In this document: in pieces, positions 11,408 to 23,579 of the stretch
Numbering within the stretch: position 1 is the first letter of the stretch
How the letters are laid out: every line of letters begins with the position of its first letter
Origin: Vermamoeba vermiformis
Lineage: Eukaryota; Tubulinea; Echinamoebida
NCBI GenBank assembly: GCA_045837725.1
Contig: JBEWZL010000289.1
Coordinates: 31,650 to 95,649, forward strand
Direction: 5' to 3'
Length of the DNA: 64,000 nt
Notes under the pieces: model-generated
What the model was told of the DNA's origin: nothing
What the model saw: the letters and a program-made list of their open reading frames with translations, nothing else
Database searches by the model: none
Made by a program: the position numbers and the translations under genes

Positions 11408-13799
11408 CTATTTATTGTTTTGTGGTTGTTGCCGGTTGGTCATCTTTGTAATGTGGTTTTTGAGGTCAATGTGCTCGTGATTGAGTAACACGCCGAACAG
11501 AGCCCTTCGTGACCGCATTCGGTCTTCACTAACATTCTTATTGAAACCAGTGAACATACCACCGTACTCGTCGTCTGAGTCATCGTCGTCCGACTTGTCG
11601 TTGAGGTCAATAGGACCAAACTGGGCACGCAGGTAAGCGTACGGATGTGACAGGCAAGAGCAGTCTCCAATGATCTTTTCCATTTCTTCTGTTAGCGATT
11701 TAGCTGCCGACGAAAAGTCGTTGATGTCATGCAAAGCAGCACTACGGGTAAAGTGTTAGTTCGATTGTTACGTGGATGCAGAGAATTTAGAATCTTTACC
11801 GGTAAAGTCCGAGATCGCACAAAGCACACGCTCGTTTCCAAAGAGTCTTCGGATGACGAGGTTCCATACATTGTGCACGAGAGCTCCACTTGATAATCTT
11901 CCAGTTGAGTTCCTCTTTGGCTTTCGGATCTGTTACCGTCGTCTTAAGGCGCGAGTACGCCTCGGCTAAGTTACTATACAAAGCCACTATAAGCTCTTTC
12001 TGTGATTCAGGGCAGTAGAAGATGGCGTCTTGATAGCATTTGATGGCGACTTGCAAGTTTGTGCCGATATTCTTGTTGCCTTCATCTTTCAACTTCTTCG
12101 CCTTCTCAATACGTGCTTTACCCGCAGCGTTCGTTGCAGTGTGATTTTTAGCGATGTTTTGCACGAGCTCGTCGATGCAATCTTTCTCCTGTTGGTTGGC
12201 TGGCTTGTAGTTCGGAACTTCATAGTACGGCTGCAATGCTTTTTCAGCCAACATTTGGCCAAGTTGCGTGATCTTGCCCTAAAAAGGAAATATTTGCAAT
12301 TAATTTAACAAAGCTTCGTCAAAGATATATCGTATACTTACATCGTTGTCTTCAAACCAGCCGTATTTGCTGTCACCAATAATGTCGCCCCAGTATTCAA
12401 ATGCACGTGCTCGTGAGTCATCGTTCGAAATGCACGCGAGAATAACTTTCAACAACCGATCGTGGTTCGGGAGAGGTCCTCGACCGTTCTCTTGGATCGC
12501 GCGGACGACGTTGGGATTATTTAGAATCGTCTTGCGGCCTAATTCCGTTGAAGCCATTGACTCTAATGTCATTCCACCCCACATAGCACTTGTCCAAATA
12601 AGGTTAGACGAGAGGAACGAGGAGGAGTACTTACATTGAACCAAATTCATCGGGTGTTTCAGTGAGTTGGTTCTCGTAGTAAAAGCTAATCGGCATCATA
12701 TCGAACAAGTGTGGGTTGTCAATAAAAATTTGAGTGCCCTACAAGCGCAAGATGAGCACGTGCTTAGATGTTATAAAAGTAAATTGTTACCTTTAAAGGC
12801 TCGGCTGCGAAATACAAGTGAACGATGAGTCCTGACCAAGAACGCAAGTTTTCCATCCAAACAAAGCCAAGGAAAGTCGCCTCGTCGGATCCACCTTCGC
12901 CTCGTGTCATCAGATCAACGTCCAAAGGTTTTCTAATAAGCATATTAGCATGAATAATATCATTTAAAAGATATTACCGTTTGCTAGGCTTTTGAAGGAA
13001 TTCAGTGTATGCTTTAGTCCACGAGGTCAAAAAGTATTCGAGTGCTAATTTGACGACGTCGGGTGTGAAGAGGTGAATGAACTCCTCGCCAGCTAACGTG
13101 CTCAAGCCACGGCACGCCGTCCTTGCTTCAGTCCAGCCAAGCTCTCCACGATATAGCCTCATGAAGTAGTCGAAGGCACCTACGAAGTGTTAGTGGATCG
13201 TGAAAAGTGGTCGGATCTAACGTACCTTCATTAACGGCTTTTTTTCGCAATTTTTTATCTGATACAATAGAGGACAAAATGTGCGCACAATAATAGGCCA
13301 GAAAGTTGTTTTGGTCGAATTCTCTGAACTCTTCATCGTCAATGCATTTGTTACCGACGTCCACGAGGGCCTTAATCATGCCTACCACAATAAAATGCTA
13401 TAAATCATTATCGAATAAAGCGTAATTATTTTTGCTTACCAGCATCAACAAACACTTTGTGGGTCGCTGAGATTGCGTCGTCATAGGTAGGATTATTATA
13501 AGCCTGAGAAATGGAGTGGAACAGAGAGCTTATGGGCATTACAAGTCCTAAACAGAATTAATTAAAATAAAAAAACGAAGAATAAAAGAAAAATTCAGAT
13601 GAGAACGCCAGTTGGTTTAAGTACTCGAATTTACATCAAATTAATTATATGAAAATTAATAAACAATTTTACCTTCTTCTTTTCCGCCACTGACGACCAT
13701 GTCAGCAAAAACTTCTTTTAATAATGCCAATTGCTCCTTTGGCGACTTAAGCTTATTTACTTCATAAAATCTATTAAAACCTTTCGGTTTGTATTCCAT
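11408..13799 (-). CDS. Alpha-solenoid protein with TPR-like segment and acidic C-terminus
   Basis: About nine exons encode a soluble, mostly helical protein with no membrane segment or signal peptide. The start at 13797-13799 gives MEYKPKGFNRFYEVNKLKSP. The middle part looks like an armadillo-type solenoid. A TPR-like region follows (KAKKLKDEGNKN, VAIKCYQDAIFYCPE, VALYSNLAEAYSRL, about 12140-11960), a pattern common in Hsp90/Hsp70 co-chaperones. The tail has an acidic run (DKSDDDDSDDEYGGMF, about 11605-11555). TPR plus solenoid is reminiscent of UNC-45-like or TTC4-like chaperone adaptors, but I see no motif that fixes that assignment. Stop at 11408. Introns show clear CTAAC branch sites. Confidence 0.75.
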
Positions 13800-13904
13800 T
13801 GTGGTTGTCTAGGGATTGGTAATAGTTTAAATAAATTATTTTGTGCGCGCCAAAATTTTTTTGTTCAAAATCTTTTGTTTTATGGATGCAACACGAAGCA
13901 CAAC

Positions 13905-16900
13905 ATGAGCTCTTCAATATTCCCCTTTCAAGAGCTGCCGTCTGATATTAAGACGCAAATATTTTCTTACATTAATTTTGAAGATTGGATCTTCGTCTTG
14001 TCACGCGTGTGCGCAGAATGGAAGTATGTCGCAATTATTTCTTTTAATAATTAATTAGGAAATAATAATACGATTAGCATCTTAGTAATAAGACTACTCT
14101 TATCGAAAAATTTTCATTAATTTATTGTTGCATCCAGAAAATTATGCCTGAATTCAACCTTACCAAAAACGATCGATGGAGACATGTATAAAGAAGACTA
14201 CGATTACGAGCGTATTAATTTCGACAAATTGCTCAAACTTGGTCAACAATACAATGTTACAGGCCTTGTCTCGCCCTTGCAAATGACCATGAAAATGGTT
14301 CTAAAAATTGCTCGTGTAATTCCACGAATTACTTGGATTGAGGCTGTTACATCCGACCGTAATTATGGACGAAGTAAAAGGAAGAACGAAGTACTCGATC
14401 CCGTTCCGAACGCAATTACGCATTTTAATACTTCGCTAGGTATGTCCAAATAATTATTGAAATTATTAATACCATAATTTAGACACTAAAATTTCGTTGG
14501 CTGATATTGCAAAATACTTGCCTAATTTGACAACTTTGTACTACAAAAATGGAGTCAAATTAGATGAGCTTCAAAAAGTCGATTTTAAATTTGAAAAGCT
14601 CAAAGTCCTTCGTGTCGGTGTACCCAGAAATGTTGTTCAACCTAAAATTCGTCGAAGAGACCGAAGACAACGTGTTGATGCAAGCACGCAATTGATCGGG
14701 CTCATCCAAGCTTTCAAAAATATCGCACCAAACTTAGAAGTAAGCCAACATTTTGGGCGCATATAATATTAATAATATGTAGGTTCTGTACATGTTTTAT
14801 CAATTGCCGAGAGGACAACCGGCTGTAGCTTTGGATCGAGAATTTTCTGCTTTAGAAGAGGCCGCCAGAAAGATCGGAATTCGATTAATTTGCAGAGATT
14901 TACTGCAAATATTAAATCCTGCATACGTTGAAGATCCGCAAGGCAAATTCTTTTTGCGCTGTTTCAAACAAAATGGACTGCCGTACCACGCTTATACTGT
15001 CGACGAAACCGTAAGTCTTTGCAAGAATTTATTTTCGCCATATTTGGCTAATGGGGTCTATAGACGCTACTATCGCAAGCTATTTTGCAATTGAACGTGC
15101 CAGTAGTGAAGAAAATTTTTGCAAAGAATATGACGAATTTGCATTACGAACTGACAGCAGTGTGCGAGACCAGCCGAGTTGCGTTCAGTGAATACCCATT
15201 AGTGGCATATCAAATGCGCGAAGGAAGATTTAGAACGGAATATCTCTTGCCCGAAGCCACCGGCGCCAAATCACAGCAGATCGTGGATCTGTTGCGCGAG
15301 AAAGGTTACGACATCAACACGAAATTGTTCTTGAGATACAGCAAAAAATTAGTGGAGACACCAGTCTGGTCCGAATTGAACTTCTCTTATTCCTCCGTAC
15401 GACGACTATTCGAAGATTATTCCATGCCGATCCAGTGGTTCGCAAGTGGCAGAAAAGGACTCACTCGTAAGTCTCAGTAATTTTAATTATGTTGATTCAT
15501 GCATTAATTATCTACCATAGTTGCACATAAGTTTGTTATTAGCCGTGGAACTCCTATCTTTTTGGATCTGATGGAGCAACAGCTGAGCAAAGAACAGATC
15601 TCAGAATTAATGAGCATTAAAGACCATGAAGGCAATACGCCAGTACATCTATTCAGCGATGCTAGTGTTGCGACTATCGATCGATTATTACCATACGTGA
15701 AGCACTGCTGGACCATAAGAAATAACAAGTACGCGGCACGCATCATTTTCCATTTTATACTAACATTTACAATTTTCCAGGAACGAAAATCCGTTACAAC
15801 ACTACATTAAGCGATGCAAAGAAATGTCAATCGATATTAAGGAACCCAAATTGAGAAGTAAACATGAATTTTTTATGACTGGATCTGACATACTTTTGTG
15901 TATTAGGAATTCTACAAGAGACGCCCGAACTCGACGCTGGCGTGGTTTATTCGTTGTTCGAGGCTAGCACACCGGAAGTATTAACGCAAGTTGTTCCGCT
16001 GTTGGCTGCAAAGGGCGCTAACTTCAAAGAAAGTGGCAAACTTGGCCGCGCTTTTTTCCTCAAACAAACAATGCCTTTATTGACCGTAAGCACGCGATAT
16101 TATTTCTAACACATATATAAAGATTATTCATCCTATTGTAGGCGTTAAAAGAGGTTGGCGTTGATTTGACCGAAAGTGACGAAAATGGCAATAATATTCT
16201 TCACGGGCTGTTTTGGCCTATATCAGATTATGGCCGATGGAAAGTCGACGCAGATGCGCTGAAATTTGCCATTAAAGAGGGCGCTAACATCAATCAGATC
16301 AACAAAGCTGGTGAAACGCCGTTAATTAAGGCTGTTAACCACCGAGTCAAAAACCTTGAAGAGTCCATTAACGTGTTGCTAGAACATGGTGCTGATGTAA
16401 GTACAACATAGGGAGCCCTTATTTTATTACCAGTAAATTTACACCAAAAAATAACTTATCAATAATCATCATTAAAATTACAAGCGTCGTGCCACACTTT
16501 GATTAGTTCTAATCTAATTAAGAAACATTAATTAATTCTAACGCACGTTCATTTAGCCAAATCTTCACGGCGACGATCAATTGACGCCACTCTTACGCGC
16601 GTGTCAATTGTCCAAAGTCTTCGACGAGGCTCTTGAAGCGTTGCTCAAGGGCGGTGCCAAGCCATTCAGCGTGAGAACTAGCGTGGGCTATTTCCATCCT
16701 CTGCTGTCGTGCGTGCAACATGGCTGCAGTGCCAAGCGATTCAGACTTCTCCTTGAAGCTGGTAAGTCCTCAATTGATAATTTTTTTTATAAGAATTTTT
16801 TGGTTTTTTTTTTAATTATTTACCTACGAGCTCCGCTACGGATCCGACAAAACACTCAATTATTGCAGCATTTTAATCTATTTTGGTGTAATATTGCTAA

Positions 16901-18497
16901 TATGTTATGAATTACTATAATAGGTGCGGATGTTCAAGAACGAGATGACGTTGGAAATTCACTTTTGCATGCATTTATGAGTCAAAGTTCGAACGCATTG
17001 CAACCCAAAAAACAAAAGATTTTTGAGTTGTTAGTGAAGCACATCGATATTAACGATACGAATTATAATGGAGACACACCTTTGCATAACGGTAAGTTCG
17101 TGGATCCACTACAAAAATTGTTTCCGGATCCAAAAATTTGTCGTCATTTTTGTTGCGCGATTGTGTACTAATATCATTAATATAGCCTCTAATCTCGAAT
17201 TTGTTAAATGGGCCTTAGCTCACGGCGCAGACATCAATGCACGAAACAAGTTTGGTGACACGCCATTCCATACGCGAAAAATGCGTTATTTGTGGCATGA
17301 TGAAGACAAAGACGTTTTGAAAGTTTTCGTTAGAAATCCTAAAGTGGGTAAGTAGCTATAGACCAATCTGCTTGAGTTTTTGCTACTTTGAGCGGCGGAT
17401 TCGGATCGAATTATTTTCAAACTTTTTTGGATTACGCGTTATTTATTTGAGAATTAGTATTAATGGAGTAATTTTATTATTAGATTGGACGGCAGTTAAT
17501 GCGAACAAAGTCACAATGCTGCATTATTTATGCCACTATCCGATCTCGCTCTACTATTTTGTTCATGAAGTCTTTCCAAGCAAGACACCCGAAGAGCAAC
17601 AAAAAATCAAAGAAGCGTTTGCCACGCATAGCGAGTTCCACGAGAACGCTTTGTTTGAGGCCTCTCAAAAGCACTTCTTGGATGCAGCCAAGATCTGCGT
17701 CGAAAATTTCGGAATTTCTCCGGCTTGGAAGTCCCATCAAACGCCATTGCACATATTAACGTACGTAATATAGAATTTATACGCTTTATCGGTCCTCATT
17801 ATATTCTTAGTGCCTTGAAATCGGATCCAACAAGATCGCACATGCGAGTTGTTGGGTACTTGTTAGACAACGGTGCTGATGTGAATGCGCAAGAATATTC
17901 AGCAGGCAATACACCCCTTCATTTTGCTTTGAAGGTCGGAAACGTCGAGCTAGTCAAAATATTATTGGAGGTAAGTCTATGATTTTACATTAGCGGCGGA
18001 TCTGACTGGCTTTTTTGTAGCGCGGAGCTGATCCAAATATCAAAAATAAATCAGGCAAATCACCGCTCGATATAGCACCTGATTTGCTCACCAGATACAG
18101 AGGATGTAAGTACTGCTTCGATCCAATCGAATGATCCGAATCTAACTTCTCTTTAGCTGGCATGAAATGGCGCATGGAGCCTCGTCAACCACCCACTGAA
18201 GATATGCGCGAGATGGTTAAAGCGCACGAAGAAGCTGAAGAAGAAAGACGCCAAGAAGACGAAATGAGCGAAGAAGATGCGAGCAACGACGAACTGATTA
18301 ATAGCGACAACGAGAATGAATATGGTCCTAATTATAATGAAATTGATGAAAATGATCTCGACAACGAATTTGACGAGGATATGGATAGTCAAGAAGAGGA
18401 TGAGGACGAAGAGGGAAGCGGATCTGAAGAGGGCGAAGACGAAGATGAAAATGACGAAGACGACGAGGCGAGCACTAGTGAAGAAGATATGTATTAA
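13905..18497 (+). CDS. F-box/ankyrin-repeat protein with acidic tail
   Basis: The start at 13905 is followed directly by an F-box (FPFQELPSDIKTQIFSYINF, then WIFVLSRVCAEWK). A long middle part of roughly 450 residues follows, with only hints of leucine-rich structure (YLPNLTTLYYKNGV, FEKLKVLRVG). The 3' half encodes ankyrin repeats, for example DHEGNTPVHLF, DENGNNILHGLF, GETPLIKAVNHR, NGDTPLHN, FGDTPFHTR and AGNTPLHFALKVGNVELVKILL (about 15550-17970). The last exon (about 18157-18497) is strongly acidic, with mixed Glu/Asp/Ser runs over 80 residues. A likely role is SCF substrate receptor, the ankyrin part binding the target. About 15 short introns; several carry a GATCYGAC motif. A single long gene is inferred from unbroken phase across most junctions. 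Confidence 0.8.
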
Positions 18498-18852
18498 TGA
18501 GTAATGATCTAATTTATTTGAGATGAAATTAAATGAGCTGAACTTGCACGACAATTTTTAATTTTATTTTGCGTGAAGCCACTAAGAGCTCTCCATTCGG
18601 ACCCCGAGTTCAACGAACAACTGTTTTATTTTATATGTGCCTACAGCTTAGTTTATTCATTAATATTCGACAGTGAAGTAATAGTATCAAATTTCAGCTG
18701 GCTGTACCAGGCGTAGATTCAATGCCGCAACAGGTAACCAGGCTATTTTTAAATTAATTTATTTCAACGTTGATTCAAAGAAAGAAACGGTTGATTAATA
18801 TTAAGTCCGTATTTATTAGGCAGCTTCGGTCCACGTGTACTTGTACTCGTTG
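18498..18852. other. Intergenic region between convergent genes
   Basis: AT-rich spacer between the stop of the ankyrin gene and the stop of the hydrolase gene. I see no gene, RNA or repeat in it. Confidence 0.6.
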
Positions 18853-21740
18853 CTATGAGACGTCCAAATATTCAAAGACTTCATTTGCAGACAAAGCATC
18901 GGGCAAGAAGTAACGCTCTTGAGTGATTTTCTTTACGTCCTCGCTGTACCGCACGAACGATGCAAAATCCTCTGGGAATTTCTTCTCGTCCACGCCGACG
19001 AACGAACTATTAGGACCCACGCGTTGCAACAATTTCTTCCAATCTTCAATCGATGCTGTGCCAACTGAATTCGCTCCGTTCGAGAATAACATAACGAACA
19101 TTTCCGTCATTTTTTGACCTTAAAACGATGTGAGATACGTCGATATTAGTACAAAATAGTATTACCATATTTGGAATTCTCGACGTATTTCTTAGTGACT
19201 TCGAGGGATTGTTGCAACGGAAAAACCGTCCAAAAAGGAATAGATCCAGTTCGAAGGGTCCAGTGTGGCTCCATAGTAATGAATGAACTTACTAACATAC
19301 GTGTAGTAGGCCTATTAAGCTTCTTATACCAATCTACGTGCAGATCTGCCACTAGCGCACTGAGATCTTCCGGATCTTGGAACGAAATTTCTTTGACTTT
19401 GAATCCTTTGCTTGATGCCAACTTCAACACGTCTTCACGCATACTATCAGCGAAGCCCCTAATGATAAGCGATTGTTAAGACAGTCGGGTTAGATGAAGC
19501 GAATAAGTGGTACCATTCAGCTTCAGGCATTTGAGCGTTAGGTCTAGGTGAGTTCCAATTCCATCGTGTATGTCTGCTAGTAAATCGACCCTTCAAAAAC
19601 TTTTCAACACGAGGTCCTCCGTTTAGCTGGAGAAAATATATTAGTCGGATCTGTAAATTAACTCAAACGCGTGACCGTACAATTTCATCAATCGTAAGAC
19701 CACCAACAGCACCCGCTTGGAAGTAATGCCTGTCAGCCACTTTAGTCACGGGCCAGCTTGTTTTGCAGTTGACGATCACAATCGTGCCGTCTTTTGCCAA
19801 GTGCTCGCTGATGAACTTCGAATAGGCCTCGCCAAGAGTGAGTTTCTTAACTCTGTTGTACAATAATAAGATACTATTGTATAACTCTATTGATAGTATT
19901 ACCTAAAGTACGCGATGAACTTGGACATTAAGGCGTCTTGATTTGGGTCGAGCATGTGATGCAGTTGCAGGTCAGGGTTGTTGTCCAATAAATCCTTTGC
20001 GAAAGGCTTTCCCCAGTTCATTTCAGCCTGCATATCGTCAGGACCGTCACTGATAATAGTAAAATATTAATTATAGTTCATTCAAAGTGAGACTAATTGT
20101 TGCAATCTTACGCCTGAGCAGGCCTTCGCAAGGGTAATAAAAATGTTTGAGGCAACCATGGTACTTCCATAGCAGAATAAAGGTGCGTTAGAGCACCATT
20201 ACTCGAGCCAATAAATATTACTGGGTACTTCTTTTCGATGTAATTCTTCACGACTGAGCGACAGATCTCTTCGGACTGAACTCGTTTCAGATCCTCAGGT
20301 GAAATTGCATCAATAACTCCCGCAATACTAAATAAGACAATCCATATTAGTAAGCAAATGATGCAAGGACTACAATCGCATTAAGATGATTGTGAGTGGG
20401 ATCCAGTATTTACCTGTAGACCTGATCTCGCAATAATGGAGGCAGCAAGTTAACGGTAGCACCAGCGTAATATCGCAGGTTTGGGACTGCAGAGGGCAAG
20501 CCTAACTGCGGGAAATCTCTTCCAAGTAGTTTGCGCGACAAGGCACGGAACATGCCAACTGACGAATCGAACGCAGCCGCCTTAAAAATTAAATAAATAC
20601 TCGCATTATTTTTTGATATGCGATAGAACCCTTACGAATGGTACTTCTTCGCTAGTATGAGGCAGTACTACTTGCTCGTATAATACATAGTGTCGTGTCA
20701 CAGCAGCCAAGCTCTCGAAGCCGGTGTAATTGATCGTGTGTGCCAAATTAGGCAATACGAGCAATTCTCCTTTCGGCAACAAATTCTTTGCCTCATTACC
20801 CCATCTAGTAATAGAATTAGTATTCATTTCAATAGTACTCACGAGGGCAGATCTTACTTAAAGGGTGCAATCGGATCCAGCTCACCGAGGACTACTAGTG
20901 CTGGGACTTGAATTTTTCGTAGATTTTCGCGTATATCATCTTGCAGTAGTTTACGTAGAATAGTGAAGAAATGAATAGGACCTGCTCTTAAGTAATCGGC
21001 GATAATAATTGGCAACAAGCCCATTGGCTCCTTGGGCGAGTTCTGAATCCATCTTAAGCTCTGAGAAATTTATTAAATATTTCATATTAAATACGATTAC
21101 CCTTAATTTATATGCATACTTGTGCGAAGAAACTTTTTGCCGATGGATCTGTTGGGCCTTGCAAGATTAGCTTGATTGTTTTCTACAAAAGAATAGTGTA
21201 AGTTGAATATGTTATTACTGTATATGACTAGCATTCTATACCTGAGGATATCTCGCTGCAAAATTTGCGATGACTTGACATCCAAACGAATTGCCGAGCA
21301 AAACAACTTTCTCAACGCGAATTTGTTCTAACCACTCGGCAAGAAAATCCGCCATTTCTGAACGATTGCGTTATAATATGGCATATTAAAATTGAATAAT
21401 CGGTGACATACCATCGATGGACAAGGAATGGATATTAAACCAAGATCCGGCACTTTTCCCGAAGCCAGGGAAATCGGGAACTAATACTGGAAAATCGACT
21501 GAAAGACTCTCCGCGAGTTTTTCCATGTAGGCGCTTGAAACGACTAAGCCATGTACTAGTACCACGAAGGGTCGGCCATCAAGATCGCTGTTAAATTACC
21601 ATTAATACCGGAATAATAGGTGAAAAATCGTCTAAGTATTACCTAATAGGATCGATATTATTTTTAATTGCTTGAGCTGCTTCATTAGAGGCTCGAACAT
21701 GGATCTGGCGATCCGCTATTTTGAACCAAAGGCTTTGCAT
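18853..21740 (-). CDS. Alpha/beta hydrolase fused to a second hydrolase-like domain
   Basis: The start at 21738-21740 gives MQSLWFKIADRQIHVRAS. The first 260 residues form a complete alpha/beta hydrolase: oxyanion loop VLVHGLVVSS, nucleophile elbow LLGNSFGCQ, acid in GELDPIAPF and the His in NLAHTINYTG. The downstream 500 residues are a different module. It has its own IFIGSSNGALTHLYSAMEV elbow-like motif, then VPWLPQTFLLPLRR, NPDLQLHHMLDPNQD and RHYFQAGAVGGLT. It resembles bacterial hypothetical proteins I have seen, but I cannot name the family. The product may be an esterase or lipase-like enzyme; no substrate can be read from the sequence. About a dozen introns, many with TACTAAT-like branch sites. 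Phase is kept across the junction between modules, which argues for one protein. Confidence 0.8.
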
Positions 21741-22100
21741 TGTTTTTTTGGTCAATGGTGGTGCTTATTTAGTTATTATTTTTTTGAATATTTTGTCTCA
21801 CGGACGAAGCGTTATATTTAAATTGCAAATCCAGCAATGCCGTAAAAATTGCAGTAAATACCAAAGAAATTTTAAAAATCAAGTGATGACACACCTCCGT
21901 CCGTAATAACTATATTAAGACCGAAAAGATTTGAATTACTTAATTAAAATGGCGCCAAAAAACAACAGCGTGCGCTTACCTGGATTTCCTCTACCCTCTT
22001 GCCAGACCGTCTTCTCTAATTAGTAGCCGCCCATAAAATCTACAAGCAAGTCAACCAAGGTTGCTGGTGTAAGTTCGATTGCTAAAAAGCTGCTTCGATT
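21741..22100. other. Intergenic spacer
   Basis: Presumed promoter of the hydrolase gene and 3' flank of the monooxygenase gene, both on the minus strand. No other feature seen. Confidence 0.5.
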
Positions 22101-23184
22101 TTATTGCAGAGAGGGCAACACGTGCATGCCAAAGTCTTCAATAAACTCCGTCTGATTTCTGCCTACATTATGCACGTATATTTCATCGAAGCCCATTGAC
22201 TGATACTTCTTCAACAGTGCAACATAATCCGTCAACTTTGTTGAAATGAAGACAGCCTTCCTCACGTCTTCTTCGTGAATCAAATCAAACAAGCGCGTCA
22301 AATTCTTCAACAGTTTTGATATTTTCGTTCACTAGGCCTGGCACCACATTGGTTCGCCATTGATCCATTGCGTTCTCGATCGCTTGTTTCTCATCGTGTG
22401 CGTACGATACGTGCACTTGTAGTATCATAGGCTTATTGGCTCCACCATTATATTTAAACGCAGCAATAACAGGCTTCAATTGTTCGTCGGGCAAGTTAAT
22501 CGTTATCATTGCATCTGCGAAGGTTCCAATAAACTTCGCTGTTCGCTCGCTGAGTGCTGCTCCTACAATACGGATTGGACTTTTTGGTAGCGTATATAAC
22601 TTTGCTCGATCAATTTTTATATGACCGTCAGCAGAGACCTAGGAATATTGTTAGATCCGAAACTTTAGGTTATATCTTTGACGGCAATCTTACCTCTTCA
22701 CCTTTATGCAATAGTCTTATAATATCATAAGCTTCTTTTAACCTCTCGTTGCGAGTTGTTTTATCAGGCCATTCACCAACAATATGTTCATTAAGTGCTT
22801 GACCACTGCCAAGTGCTATCCAAAACCGACCAGGAAACATTTCTGCAAGAGTCGCGCTTGCTTGTGCAATAATTGCAGGACTATACCTCCATCCTGAAGG
22901 ACAAGTAACTATGCCAAATGGAAGCTTAGAATTGCTCATGGCCTGTATTATACCGACATTATTAGTATTTTTGTCCCACGACGAGGAAAAAATTGACCAA
23001 TATTTACCGCGCCTAGCCAAGACCATGTGAAGCCACTTTGACCTTGTTTGGCGCTCCAGGGCGCGAAGTGGTCTGAGGACATTATTCCATTGAATCCAGC
23101 TTGTTCCGCTTTTTGCACAAGTTGCAGTAATTCGCTAGGAGAAAATTGCTCCTGCGAGGAGTGGTATCCTATTATTTTTTGCAT
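22101..23184 (-). CDS. Luciferase-like (F420/flavin) monooxygenase family protein with an apparent frameshift
   Basis: The start at 23182-23184 gives MQKIIGYHSSQEQFSPSELL, followed by QKAEQAGFNGIMSSDHFAPW, the first beta-alpha-beta unit of bacterial luciferase-like TIM barrels. Further family motifs are VTCPSGWRYSPAIIAQASAT, MFPGRFWIALGSGQALNEH and AAFKYNGGANKPMILQVHVS. The set matches the non-F420 flavin oxidoreductase branch that resembles F420-dependent glucose-6-phosphate dehydrogenase, a family mainly known from bacteria, so transfer from bacteria is plausible. Four exons. The reading frame breaks near 22290: KTVEEFDALV runs into a stop, while the expected continuation (DLIHEEDVRKAVFIS to HVLPSLQ) lies one base out of frame, beside a TTT run. 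This is a sequencing error or a recent lesion; the C-terminus is otherwise well preserved. Confidence 0.8.
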
Positions 23185-23579
23185 ATTATTTAAATGAATA
23201 ATATTGATTGCGGAAGTCTAATTTAATGTCACGAGCTGGGATGTAACAATAAATTGCTTAGATTTCACCAAAAATTACAAAAAAGGTTTCGTAGTGGTTG
23301 CTTACCGTTCGGGATGTTGGTACCTGGGTGTGGATAGTAATTGGGGACAATGATTCCCTAATCAATTCTTTTTTCCTCTTTCTGAATGCCTAGCCTAACA
23401 ATTGAAGGGCTAGCCATAAGGAATTCCGCCACATGATTGTACTTGCTCGGTACCTGTAAGTGTCGTTGTGTCCCAATGAAAACGTGAAATCTTTTGACAG
23501 TTTTGAAAAGGTCCAAAATCAAATCGCAATCCATTTTGTTTTGTTTGCAACCAGTGCACCACTGATCATCTTATTTAAA
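23185..23579. other. Divergent promoter region
   Basis: Shared upstream region of the monooxygenase (-) and P450 (+) genes. No repeats or RNA genes seen. Confidence 0.5.

Noticed and set aside
18153-18554. A minus-strand frame of 133 codons opposite the acidic tail, rich in Phe and Ile, looking like membrane segments.
   Set aside because: It is the antisense reading of GAA/GAT-rich codons of the ankyrin gene.
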